Source of the DNA: Gp1-AA122 sp036378535
GTDB lineage: Bacteria; Acidobacteriota; Terriglobia; Terriglobales; Acidobacteriaceae
Assembly (NCBI GenBank): GCA_036378535.1
Contig: DASUWH010000044.1
Coordinates: 1-64,000, forward strand
Length of the DNA stretch: 64,000 nucleotides
Direction: 5' to 3'
Each line of letters starts with the position of its first letter. Position 1 is the first letter of the stretch. This document shows positions 25,705-33,936 of the stretch, piece by piece. A program made the translations under genes and the position numbers. The notes below the pieces were generated by a model that saw only the letters and a list, made by a program, of their open reading frames with translations, was not told the DNA's origin and searched no databases.

Positions 25705-26694
25705 ATGATCACAGTTAAAGATCTCACCAAAAAGTACGCGCGGACCACCGCCGTCGACCAGATCTCCTTTTCCATTGAAAAAGGCCAGATCGTTGGTTTT
25801 CTCGGCCCCAATGGGGCCGGCAAGACCACCACAATGCGAATGTTGACCTGTTTCCTGCCCCCAACCTCGGGCAGCGCCACGGTGGCTGGTTTTGACGTCC
25901 TCGAGCAGCCGCTCGAGGTCAAAAAACGAATCGGTTATCTCCCCGAAACGCCCCCTCTGTATCAGGAGATGGAAACCTCCGAGTACCTGAAATTCGTCGG
26001 CAGCTTGAAGGGCCTGCGCGGCGCCGAGTTGGGCAAGCGCGTTGATTATGTCCTCGACCGCTGCGCCATCGCCGATGTTCGCACCAAGCTTCTTGGCAAG
26101 CTCTCGAAAGGCTATCGCCAGCGCGTGGGACTGGCGCAAGCCATCATCCACAATCCGGACGTATTGATCCTCGACGAGCCCACTGCCGGCCTCGATCCGA
26201 AACAGATCAACGAAACCCGCGATCTGATCCGCAGCCTCGCCGGCGATCACACCATTATTCTGAGCACGCACATCCTGCCCGAGGTCGAGCAGACCTGCCA
26301 GGAGGTCATCATCATCAATCGCGGCAAGCTCGTGGCTACCGACTCGGTGCACAACTTGCAGAATCGCGCCCGCGGCGCTGAATCGGTCCTGGTGGAAGTG
26401 GCCAGCCGCAATGGCGTGCTCGACCCCGCCAGCGTTCAGCAGCGCCTGCAGCAGATTCCTTCTGCGTCGCGTGTTGTCGCCAGGCAGAGCCGCGACAATC
26501 GTCACGTATTCGAAATCGAGACTGCCGGCAAAGATGGCTTCACCCGCGCCGACATCGCCCGCGCTATCGTCGAATCCGGCTGGGATTTGAACGAACTTCG
26601 TCCTGCCGCCGTCAGCCTGGAGGAAGTCTTCCTGCAATTGACCAAGGCGGAAACCAGCACTGAAAAAGTTGCCGCCCAGGGAGCGCAGTCATGA
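25705..26694 (+). CDS. ABC transporter ATP-binding protein (GldA-like)
   Basis: 329 aa. Walker A GPNGAGKTT (about residues 35-43), Q-loop region YLPETPPLYQEM, signature LSKGYRQRVGLAQAI, Walker B VLILDEPTAGLDP and switch His in STHILPEVEQ are all intact. The C-terminal 90 residues form the extra domain seen in ABC-2 exporter ATPases. It energises the permease that starts in an ATGA overlap with its stop. With the GldG-like and DUF4340 proteins downstream it forms the four-gene set resembling the Gld gliding ABC system, also common in non-gliding bacteria. The substrate is unknown. Confidence 0.92.
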   Translation: MITVKDLTKKYARTTAVDQISFSIEKGQIVGFLGPNGAGKTTTMRMLTCFLPPTSGSATVAGFDVLEQPLEVKKRIGYLPETPPLYQEMETSEYLKFVGSLKGLRGAELGKRVDYVLDRCAIADVRTKLLGKLSKGYRQRVGLAQAIIHNPDVLILDEPTAGLDPKQINETRDLIRSLAGDHTIILSTHILPEVEQTCQEVIIINRGKLVATDSVHNLQNRARGAESVLVEVASRNGVLDPASVQQRLQQIPSASRVVARQSRDNRHVFEIETAGKDGFTRADIARAIVESGWDLNELRPAAVSLEEVFLQLTKAETSTEKVAAQGAQS

Positions 26695-27458
26695 GAAATG
26701 TCTGGACCATTTACAAGAAGGAACTGAACAGCTACTTCGTTTCGCCGATCGCGTACATCCTGCTGCTCATGTTCGCGCTCATCTTCGGTTTCTTTTTCTG
26801 GAACGCCCTCGGGATGTTCATCTACTACGGCATCGAATCCCAGATGCGCGGCCAGGCATTCCCCATGAATGTGAACGAGCAGGTCATCCGCCCCCTGCTC
26901 TCCAACATCAGCGTGGTCGGGCTCTTCTTTATCCCCATGATCACCATGCGATTGTTCGCCGAAGAGAAACGCAACGGTACCATCGAACTGCTGGCCACTT
27001 CACCGGTTCGGGATAGCGAAGTGATCTTAGGCAAATGGCTCGCTGCTGTAAGCCTTTACGCCACCATGCTGCTGTTCACCGCCATCAATTTCAGCTTCCT
27101 CTTCCGTTACGGCAATCCTGACTGGAAGCCGCTCGTGATCGGTTATCTTGGCCTGCTCTTGCAAGCCGGCGCGCTGCTGGCCATTGGCACGTTTGTATCC
27201 ACCCTGACCAGGAACCAGATTATCGCGGGCGCTGTTACATTCGGGGTCTGCCTGATTTTGTGGGTTTTGGAATGGGTAAGCGGATACGAAACCGCCACTT
27301 GGGCGCGCGTGCTCGCCTACATGTCGGTCATCACCCACTACGAGTCCTTTGCAAAAGGTGTGCTCGCTACCAAGGACGCAATTTTCTACTTGACGCTCAT
27401 TTTCCTGGGACTTTTCCTCACCGCTCGGTCCATGGAATCTCTGCGCTGGAGGTCGTAA
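26691..27458 (+). CDS. ABC-2 type transporter permease (GldF-like)
   Basis: 255 aa, six membrane helices. It begins TIYKKELNSYFVSPIAYILLLMFALIFGFFFW, followed by RLFAEEKRNGTIELLATSPVRDSEVILGKWLA, the amphipathic coupling-helix signature of ABC-2 permeases of the GldF/NosY kind. It overlaps the ATPase gene by four bases and runs directly into the GldG-like gene with no gap, so translation is coupled along the operon. Confidence 0.9.
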   Translation: MRNVWTIYKKELNSYFVSPIAYILLLMFALIFGFFFWNALGMFIYYGIESQMRGQAFPMNVNEQVIRPLLSNISVVGLFFIPMITMRLFAEEKRNGTIELLATSPVRDSEVILGKWLAAVSLYATMLLFTAINFSFLFRYGNPDWKPLVIGYLGLLLQAGALLAIGTFVSTLTRNQIIAGAVTFGVCLILWVLEWVSGYETATWARVLAYMSVITHYESFAKGVLATKDAIFYLTLIFLGLFLTARSMESLRWRS

Positions 27459-28835
27459 GTGAATACACAGTTGCTGAGAGCCAGACAAACACGGTACGCG
27501 GCTTACGCGGCTGTCTACATCCTGGTCATCGTCGCCATTATCACCGTAGCCAATGTCCTCGGTGATCACTACAACAAGTCGTATGACGCCACCTCCAACA
27601 AGCGCTACAGCTTGTCGGAGCAGACGGCGAAAATCGTCACCGGGCTTAAGCAGGACGCGAGCATCACCTATTACGACCAGTCCACGCGATTCCAGCAGGG
27701 CAAGGACACGCTGGATCAATATGCGAATCTTTCTCACAAGGTCCACGTCAATTACGTCGATCCCGACAAGAACCCACAGGCAGCCCGCCAGGCGGGCATT
27801 AAGAACTACGGCACTGCGGTAGTCCAGATAGGCGAGCGCAAGGAAGAAGCCAAGAGCATGAACGAGGAAGGCATCACCGGCGCCTTCATTCGCGACCTCA
27901 AGAACACCACCCGGACGGTCTGCTTCGTCACCGGCAGCGGCGAGCACCAGATCGACGATTCCGATCGCAACGGTTTCTCTCGCTTCAAGGAACTCCTCTC
28001 CAAAGACGAGTACCAGTCGAAATCCATCAACCTGCTTCAGAAGGCCGATATTCCTGAAGATTGCACGGTTCTGGTAGTCGGCGGTCCCACCGGTGATTAT
28101 GTTCAGCCGCAAGTCGACGCCATCAAGAAGTATGTTGAAACCGGTGGCCGCGCTTTCTTCATGCTCGACCCGCCTCTGAAGCTGGGCAGGGAAGAAATCT
28201 CTGACAATGACGCCCTTACGAACCTGCTGCAGGGCTGGGGTGTCACGCCGCAGAAGAACCTCATTTTGGATTTGAACCCGATCGGTCAACTCGTCGGTGT
28301 CGGCCCGCAAGTCGCGCTGGTCAGCAGTTACGGTACGCAGCCCATCGTGAGCGAGATGAAGGGCACCACCACCGGCTTTCCGATCACGCGCTCTTTGGAG
28401 ATCAAGAACACCGATAAGACCACGGTCGAGAAGCTGTTCGATTCCTCCGAGACCAGTTTGGCCACAACCAACCTGAGTTCCGCTTCCGTTAGCGTGAATG
28501 ATCCGAAGAACAAAAAAGGTCCGGAGACCATTGCCGCCGCCGGCACCTACAAGACCGGCAAAGAAAATTCTCAGGGTAGATTCGTGGTAGTCGGCAGCTC
28601 TTCCTGGGCAGCCAATTCGTTTATCAGTTTCAACGGAAACCGCGACCTGGCTTTGAATGCCATGAATTGGCTCTCCTCCGACGAAGATTTGATTTCCATT
28701 CGTCCCAAGGATCATGAAGACCGCCGCATCACCATGACTCGCGCGCAAATGAGCTGGGTACGTACCACCAGCCAGTTCCTGCTGCCGCTCTTCGTGCTCG
28801 TAGCCGGTATCTCGGTGTGGTGGAAGCGGCGATAA
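27459..28835 (+). CDS. GldG-like ABC auxiliary protein
   Basis: 458 aa starting at GTG immediately after the permease stop. One membrane helix at about residues 13-33 (YAAYAAVYILVIVAIITVANVL), a large extracytoplasmic region with a GldG-type N-domain (NKRYSLSEQTAKIVTGLKQDASITYYDQ) and a Rossmann-like middle (FVTGSGEHQIDD...VLVVGGPTGDYVQPQVDAIKKYVETGGRAFFMLDPP), and a C-terminal membrane helix ending WWKRR. It is an accessory subunit of the exporter in periplasm-facing position. No catalytic residues are expected. Confidence 0.85.
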   Translation: MNTQLLRARQTRYAAYAAVYILVIVAIITVANVLGDHYNKSYDATSNKRYSLSEQTAKIVTGLKQDASITYYDQSTRFQQGKDTLDQYANLSHKVHVNYVDPDKNPQAARQAGIKNYGTAVVQIGERKEEAKSMNEEGITGAFIRDLKNTTRTVCFVTGSGEHQIDDSDRNGFSRFKELLSKDEYQSKSINLLQKADIPEDCTVLVVGGPTGDYVQPQVDAIKKYVETGGRAFFMLDPPLKLGREEISDNDALTNLLQGWGVTPQKNLILDLNPIGQLVGVGPQVALVSSYGTQPIVSEMKGTTTGFPITRSLEIKNTDKTTVEKLFDSSETSLATTNLSSASVSVNDPKNKKGPETIAAAGTYKTGKENSQGRFVVVGSSSWAANSFISFNGNRDLALNAMNWLSSDEDLISIRPKDHEDRRITMTRAQMSWVRTTSQFLLPLFVLVAGISVWWKRR

Positions 28836-28855
28836 AATCGAGCCGCGAATACCGC

Positions 28856-29090
28856 GATCCACCCGGTTTTAAAGAGGTGCGGTTTTGAGAGGGCGCGGCT
28901 TCAGAGGCCGCTGAAAAAAGAACCGTATTAATAAAATCGGGAAGGGCACGAGTTTACTCATGCCGCTAAGCGGTTGAAAATAGTTCCGCGCTTTAGCGCC
29001 TTGAGGGCCGTTTTTCCGGGCAAAGGGACTTTTTCGGCAGCCTGTTCAGCCGCGCCGAAACGCAACTCTACTCAGGGCTCGCGGGCTTCC
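28856..29090. repeat. composite REP-like palindromic element, copy 2
   Basis: It fills the 283-base gap inside the ABC operon. The order is a GGCTTCAGAGGCC hairpin near 28890-28910, the GGCACGAGTTTACTCATGCC hairpin near 28946-28965, GCGCTTTAGCGCC near 28990-29002, and CAGCCTGTTCAGCC at the end. The layout matches 2181-2320 and 42240-42410. It separates the GldG-like gene from the DUF4340 gene, which are usually adjacent. Confidence 0.7.
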
Positions 29091-29118
29091 ACCCGCGAAC
29101 CGAACGACACTAGAGATC

Positions 29119-30462
29119 ATGATGAAACTTCGAGGACTCATTATCGCAATGGTGCTGTTGGCCGCCTTAGTGGGCGCGCTCTACTGGTCCAATCGCCATC
29201 CCGAGTCAAGCGAAACCGCAAGCGCATTAACCCCGGCGGCCCCAAAAATTCTAAGCGTCAACGAGTCGGATCTGACCAAAGTCGATCTCCGCAAGAACAA
29301 TGGCGACCAACTCGCCTTAGCGCGTAACGGCTCCGGCGCATGGGAGATTCTTGCTCCCAAGCCCATGACCGCCGATCAGAGTGCCGTCTCATCCATGCTC
29401 GGAACCTTCAGCTCCCTGAATTCAGAGCGGCTCGTCGAAGACAAAGCTGCCGACCTCGCTTCCTACGGTCTCTCCAAGCCGGCGCTCGAAGTTGATTTGA
29501 CCCAGAAGACCAACAAGACTCAGAAACTTCTGATTGGGGACGACACTCCGGCGGGCAACGGTGCCTACGCGATGCTCGCCGGCGATCCACGTGTTTTCAC
29601 CATCGCCAGTTACACCAAAACCAGCATCGACAAAACCGCCAATGATCTTCGCGACAAGCGCCTGATCACGCTCGATCCCGACAAGATCAGCCGCGTGGAA
29701 CTCGTCGCTAACAAGCAGGATCTTGAGTTCGGCCGCAACAAAGAAGATTGGCAGATCCTGAAGCCCAAACCGCTCCGCGCCGACAGCACGCTCGTGGGCG
29801 ACCTCGTCACCAAGATTACTTCCGCGCGCATGGACACCAGCACATCCACTGATGACGCCAAGAAAGCTGCGTCGGCATTCTCCTCAGGCAAGCCCGTTGC
29901 CACTGCCAAGCTGACATCCGAGTCCGGAACCCAGCAGCTCGATGTTCGCAAAAACAAAGACGACTACTACGCCAAGTCCAGTGTGGTGCAAGGTGTGTAC
30001 AAGGTCACCAGTGATATCGGCCAGGCGCTCGACAAAAAGCTGGACGACTTCCGCAACAAGAAGCTCTTCGATTTCGGCTTCGATGACCCCAACAAGGTCG
30101 AACTCCACGATGGCACGAAATCTTATTTCCTCACCCGCAAAGGCGACGACTGGTGGGACGCGGCCGGCAAGAAGCTCGATTCCAGCAGCGTTCAGCCGTT
30201 CATGGCTAACATACGCGGGCTTGCGGCAACCGGGTTTGTCGAATCCGGCTTCACCTCTCCCCTAATGGAGATGACGGTCACCTCCAACGACGGCAAGCGC
30301 GTCGAAAAGGTGCAGGTTGCCAAATCCGGCAACGATTACCTTGCCAGGCGCGAGGGTGACTCGAGCCTCTATCAGCTGGATCCAAGCGCGATACCCGATC
30401 TGCAAAAATCTGCTGCCGATTTGAAGCCTGCAGCCGAGTCGAGCAGCCAGGTTAAAAAATAG
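29119..30462 (+). CDS. DUF4340 domain-containing protein
   Basis: 447 aa. A single N-terminal membrane helix (LIIAMVLLAALVGALYWS) is followed by repeated beta-type units: VNESDLTKVDLRKNNGDQLALARNGSGAWEIL, then LDPDKISRVELVANKQDLEFGRNKEDWQILKPKPLRAD, then FGFDDPNKVELHDGTKSYFLTRKGDDWWDAAGK. This internal threefold pattern (xxVxL..G....F.R...dW.i..P) is the DUF4340 signature. These proteins accompany GldG-like ABC systems and probably act in the periplasm with them. A REP element lies between it and the rest of the operon. Confidence 0.85.
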   Translation: MMKLRGLIIAMVLLAALVGALYWSNRHPESSETASALTPAAPKILSVNESDLTKVDLRKNNGDQLALARNGSGAWEILAPKPMTADQSAVSSMLGTFSSLNSERLVEDKAADLASYGLSKPALEVDLTQKTNKTQKLLIGDDTPAGNGAYAMLAGDPRVFTIASYTKTSIDKTANDLRDKRLITLDPDKISRVELVANKQDLEFGRNKEDWQILKPKPLRADSTLVGDLVTKITSARMDTSTSTDDAKKAASAFSSGKPVATAKLTSESGTQQLDVRKNKDDYYAKSSVVQGVYKVTSDIGQALDKKLDDFRNKKLFDFGFDDPNKVELHDGTKSYFLTRKGDDWWDAAGKKLDSSSVQPFMANIRGLAATGFVESGFTSPLMEMTVTSNDGKRVEKVQVAKSGNDYLARREGDSSLYQLDPSAIPDLQKSAADLKPAAESSSQVKK

Positions 30463-30523
30463 GCTGCTCCGTCTACGGTCAAAAGCAAATCCTCGGCGCC
30501 CCCATCCTGTCGATTTCTGACGC

Positions 30524-33313
30524 CTACTTTGTGCGTCCGCCTTCCACCTTCAACTTGTCGCTGGCCGCAGCCTGCGCCGCAGCCAGCCGCGCGGTAAGCA
30601 CGCGGAATGGCGAACAGGAGACATAGTTCAACCCAATCTGATGACAGAACTCGACCGACGACGGCTCGCCGCCGTGTTCCCCGCAGATCCCCACCTTCAG
30701 ATCAGGCCTGGTCTTGCGACCACGCTCCGTAGCCATTTTTACCAGCTGCCCAACCCCGTCCCGGTCTAACACTGCGAACGGATCCTGCTTCAGAATTCCC
30801 TCGGCGATATACGTTGGCAGAATCTTGTTCACGTCATCGCGCGAGAATCCGAAGGTAGTCTGCGTGAGGTCGTTGGTCCCGAAGGAGAAGAACTGCGCCT
30901 CTTTTGCGATCTCGTCAGCAACCAGCGCCGCGCGCGGCAACTCGATCATCGTTCCCACCAGGTACTCGACCCGCTGCTCTTTTTCCGTGAATACCTCTTC
31001 CGCCATTCGGCGCACGATCTCCGCCTGGTTCGCCATTTCTTTCAGCGTTGCGGTCAGGGGAATCATGACTTCCGGGTGGACCTTCACGCCCTCTTTGGCC
31101 ACGGCAACTGCAGCCTCGAAGATCGCGCGCGCCTGCATCTCGGTAATCTCCGGATAGGTAATTCCCAGGCGGCACCCGCGATGACCAAGCATGGGATTGA
31201 ACTCATGCAGTTCTTCCACCCGCCGCAATAGCGTGGGCAGAAGTTTCTTCAGGTCGGTTGCCGACTTCGCGCCGTAGCTCGTGTATTTCTCCGCGATCGC
31301 CTTCTTTTGTTTCGCATCTGCCTGCGGAAGCACGGCAATATCCACCATGAGATCTTCCCGTCGCGGCAGGAACTCGTGCAAAGGGGGATCCAGGGTTCGG
31401 ATCGTTACGGCAAAACCGTCCATAGCACGGAATACCCCGATAAAATCCGAGCGCTGCATGGGCAGCAATTTCTTGAGCGCTGCTCTCCGCTCCTTCTCGG
31501 TACTGGCCATGATCATGGCGCGCATATGCGAGATCCGGTCTTCCGCGAAAAACATGTGCTCGGTTCGACACAGTCCAATGCCCTCTGCCCCGAATGCCCG
31601 CGCCTGAATCGCATCGCGTGGAATATCGGCATTCGCCCGCACCCGCAGCTTTCGGAACGGCTCCGCCCAACCCATCAGCTTCAGCAGTTCCGGATCATCA
31701 GCCTTGGGGGGAACCGTATTCAGCTTGCCCTTGATCACGCGGCCGGTGGTGCCGTCGAGCGAGATCCAATCGCCCTCTTTGAACACCTGCCCCTTGACCC
31801 GCATCACTCGCGCTTTCTCGTCCACGCCTATGTCGCCCGCGCCGGCGACGCAACACTTGCCCATCCCGCGCGTGACGACGGCAGCGTGGCTGGTCATACC
31901 GCCACGAGAGGTGAGAATCCCGGCAGCCACTTCCATGCCCTGAATGTCTTCCGGAGTCGTTTCCCCGCGCACCAGAATTACCGGGTTCTTCTTCGCGCCG
32001 TGTCCGGCCTTAACCACCGCATCTTCGGCGGTGAAAACGATCTGTCCGACCGCCGCTCCGGGCGAAGCCGGCAACCCGGTCGCCAGCACTTCGATCTTGG
32101 CGCTCTTTTCATCGAGACGCGGAACCAGGAAGTCGTACAACTGATTCGGTTCCACCCGGAAGATCGCTTCTTCCTTGCTAATCAGGCCCTCCTCCACCAT
32201 ATTCAACGCCACCTTCACGGCCGCGATCCCGGTACGCTTGCCGTTGCGCGTCTGCAGCATGTACAGCTTGCCGTCCTGGATGGTGAACTCGAAATCCTGC
32301 ATGTCGCGGTAATGCTTCTCCAGGCGCGTGGTGATCTCGCGCAGCTGGTTGTAGACCTGCGGCATGATCTTCTCCAGCTCGGAGATGTGAACCGGAGTGC
32401 GAATGCCGGCGACTACGTCCTCGCCCTGCGCATTCATCAGGAACTCCCCGTAGAATTCCTTGACTCCCGTAGCCGGATTGCGGGTGAAACCCACGCCCGT
32501 GCCGCTAGTCTCGCCCAGGTTGCCGAACACCATGGCCTGCACATTAACCGCAGTCCCCAGATCGTCTGAGATATTGTTGATTCTGCGGTAGTGCTTGGCG
32601 CGCTCGTTATTCCAGGAGCGGAACACCGCGTCCCGCGCCATCACCAGCTGCTCGTGCGGATCCTGCGGGAAATCGCGCTTGGCATGCTTCTTGACAACCT
32701 TCTTGTACTCCTCAATGACTTCCTTCAGCGCCTTGGCATCGAGATCGGTATCCAGCTTGGCTTTCTTCTGTTTCTTCTTGGCATCGAAGACCTCGTCGAA
32801 TGCCGATTTCGGAATCTCCAGCACCACGTTGCCGAACATCTGGATCAGGCGCCGGTAAGAATCAGCCGCGAACCGGGGATTATTGCTGCGCTTGGCTAAC
32901 GATTCCACACTCTCATCGTTCAAGCCCAGGTTGAGAATAGTGTCCATCATGCCCGGCATCGAGAACTTGGCTCCCGAGCGCACGCTCACCAGCAGCGGAT
33001 TCTCGCCTTTACCCAGCTTCTGGCCTTGCAGCTTCTCCAGCCGCGCCAGCGCCTCCTCCATTTGCTGATCCACTTCTCGAGACACCGTATTCATCCGCAT
33101 GTATTCCCGGCAGGCGTCGGTCTGTATGGTGAAACCCGGGGGCACCGGGAGTCCGGCGTTGGTCATTTCCGCCAGCCCGGCCCCTTTGCCGCCCAGTTCA
33201 TCCTTCATCTTTCCGTTGCCGTCCGCTTTCCCTCCGCCGAAAAAGTAAACGTACTTGGTCGTGGATTGCGCTTCCCTGCTCACTTCCGTTTCGGGCATCG
33301 TCGTAGTTGCCAT
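30524..33313 (-). CDS. ppdK: pyruvate, phosphate dikinase
   Basis: 929 aa, complete. It interconverts ATP, phosphate and pyruvate with AMP, pyrophosphate and phosphoenolpyruvate. The nucleotide-binding domain opens KYVYFFGGGKADGNGKMKDELGGKGAGLAEM, the swivelling His domain has GGMTSHAAVVTRGMGK with the phosphoryl-carrier His, and the C-terminal PEP-utilising barrel ends near FGTNDLTQTTFGFSRDD and GICGEHGGEPSSVEFCHQIGLNYVSCSPFRV. AAAGGA upstream supports the start. The enzyme generates or uses PPi, which fits the PPi-type phosphofructokinase at 903-1970. Confidence 0.97.
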   Translation of the reverse strand: MATTTMPETEVSREAQSTTKYVYFFGGGKADGNGKMKDELGGKGAGLAEMTNAGLPVPPGFTIQTDACREYMRMNTVSREVDQQMEEALARLEKLQGQKLGKGENPLLVSVRSGAKFSMPGMMDTILNLGLNDESVESLAKRSNNPRFAADSYRRLIQMFGNVVLEIPKSAFDEVFDAKKKQKKAKLDTDLDAKALKEVIEEYKKVVKKHAKRDFPQDPHEQLVMARDAVFRSWNNERAKHYRRINNISDDLGTAVNVQAMVFGNLGETSGTGVGFTRNPATGVKEFYGEFLMNAQGEDVVAGIRTPVHISELEKIMPQVYNQLREITTRLEKHYRDMQDFEFTIQDGKLYMLQTRNGKRTGIAAVKVALNMVEEGLISKEEAIFRVEPNQLYDFLVPRLDEKSAKIEVLATGLPASPGAAVGQIVFTAEDAVVKAGHGAKKNPVILVRGETTPEDIQGMEVAAGILTSRGGMTSHAAVVTRGMGKCCVAGAGDIGVDEKARVMRVKGQVFKEGDWISLDGTTGRVIKGKLNTVPPKADDPELLKLMGWAEPFRKLRVRANADIPRDAIQARAFGAEGIGLCRTEHMFFAEDRISHMRAMIMASTEKERRAALKKLLPMQRSDFIGVFRAMDGFAVTIRTLDPPLHEFLPRREDLMVDIAVLPQADAKQKKAIAEKYTSYGAKSATDLKKLLPTLLRRVEELHEFNPMLGHRGCRLGITYPEITEMQARAIFEAAVAVAKEGVKVHPEVMIPLTATLKEMANQAEIVRRMAEEVFTEKEQRVEYLVGTMIELPRAALVADEIAKEAQFFSFGTNDLTQTTFGFSRDDVNKILPTYIAEGILKQDPFAVLDRDGVGQLVKMATERGRKTRPDLKVGICGEHGGEPSSVEFCHQIGLNYVSCSPFRVLTARLAAAQAAASDKLKVEGGRTK

Positions 33314-33317
33314 TGGA

Positions 33318-33905
33318 TTAGTCCTTTACTGTGAGATTTTCTATGGAAAACTGATCTTCCGAAGTCCTGCAGTCTAGGTTCGGGTCTGCATTATTCGAAA
33401 TGCGATCCCGACCTCTATCCCTCGAATTATCAGCCCGAATTGCATTATTCAAATTATCAGCCCGAACTGCATCATTCGAACCGTCATCCCGCCTGAAATT
33501 CTTCGAACCGTCATCCCGCTTTAAATTATTCCGATTGTCATCCCGAGCGAAGCGAGGGATCTGCAGTTCTATGCGCTGGCCCCAACCCTCCGCCAGATCC
33601 TGCCATGTCGGATTTACGCTCTTGATCAATGCCAACCGCTTTGCACGTGTCCACGCCTTGATCTGTTTTTCGCGTGCGATTGCATTCCCTATGTACTTGA
33701 ACGTCTCGTAATAGACCAGCCGATTGATGTTGTATCTTTTCGTGAAGCCCTCGAGCGCGCCATGCTTGTGTTCCATAACCCGCCGGTAAAGATTGCCAGT
33801 AACACCGGTGTACAAGTTCAGGGACCGGCTCGCCATGATGTAAACGTAATAGCTCCGCTCAAAGTCCAACTGCAGATCCCTCGCTTCGCTCGGGATGACA
33901 AACAA
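33318..33905 (-). CDS. GIY-YIG nuclease with repeat-derived ends
   Basis: Open for 195 codons from ATG 33905; the domain proper is about residues 19-100. Catalytic features are YYVYIM (GIY strand, Tyr22), LYTGVT (YIG strand, Tyr32), NLYRRV with the active Arg41, YYETF and the metal-site Glu79 in AREKQIKAW. The first 12 residues (MFVIPSEARDLQ) and residues 115-123 (QIPRFARDD) are translations of two inverted copies of a dispersed repeat. A likelier start is TTG 33869 at the end of the repeat, with GAGGGA seven bases upstream. The C-terminal tail is encoded by a 27-bp tandem array. Stand-alone small GIY-YIG proteins have unknown roles; homing or repeat mobility is plausible. Confidence 0.82.
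   Translation of the reverse strand: MFVIPSEARDLQLDFERSYYVYIMASRSLNLYTGVTGNLYRRVMEHKHGALEGFTKRYNINRLVYYETFKYIGNAIAREKQIKAWTRAKRLALIKSVNPTWQDLAEGWGQRIELQIPRFARDDNRNNLKRDDGSKNFRRDDGSNDAVRADNLNNAIRADNSRDRGRDRISNNADPNLDCRTSEDQFSIENLTVKD
33384..33545. repeat. 27-bp tandem array, six units
   Basis: Units at 33384-33410, 33411-33437, 33438-33464, 33465-33491, 33492-33518 and 33519-33545. On the minus strand each starts CGGGAT or CGGGCT. Translated they give nine-residue repeats (RDDNRNNLK, RDDGSKNFR, RDDGSNDAV, RADNLNNAI, RADNSRDRG, RDRISNNAD). The unit seems to have grown from the CGGGATGAC terminus of the adjoining dispersed repeat. Confidence 0.88.
33535..33901. mobile_element. GIY-YIG cassette bounded by perfect 34-bp inverted repeats
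   Basis: 33535-33568 and 33868-33901 are exact reverse complements, each a short copy of the dispersed core repeat (GTCATCCCGAGCGAAGCGAG and on to CTGCAG). The 299 bases between them encode the GIY-YIG catalytic domain and little else. The arrangement mirrors the RAYT gene between inverted REP arms at 13184-13806. I infer a nuclease-plus-ends mobile or domesticated unit; no target-site duplication was recognised. Confidence 0.7.
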
Positions 33906-33936
33906 CGGAAGGGCAATGAAAACAAATGAAAACTTT

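Noticed and set aside
27027..28862. Long minus-strand open frame (about 611 codons) opposite the GldG-like gene
   Set aside because: It lies across a confident permease and GldG-like pair with coupled starts and shows no domain of its own.
28974..29327. Plus-strand frame of 117 codons before the DUF4340 gene
   Set aside because: It starts inside the REP element and overlaps the confident DUF4340 gene in another frame.
31307..32569. Plus-strand open frame of about 420 codons opposite ppdK
   Set aside because: It is antisense to a complete ppdK and has no start signal or recognisable fold.
33384..33545. CRISPR array
   Set aside because: The 27-bp units are directly contiguous with no spacers between them and are codon-phased, so this is a minisatellite.
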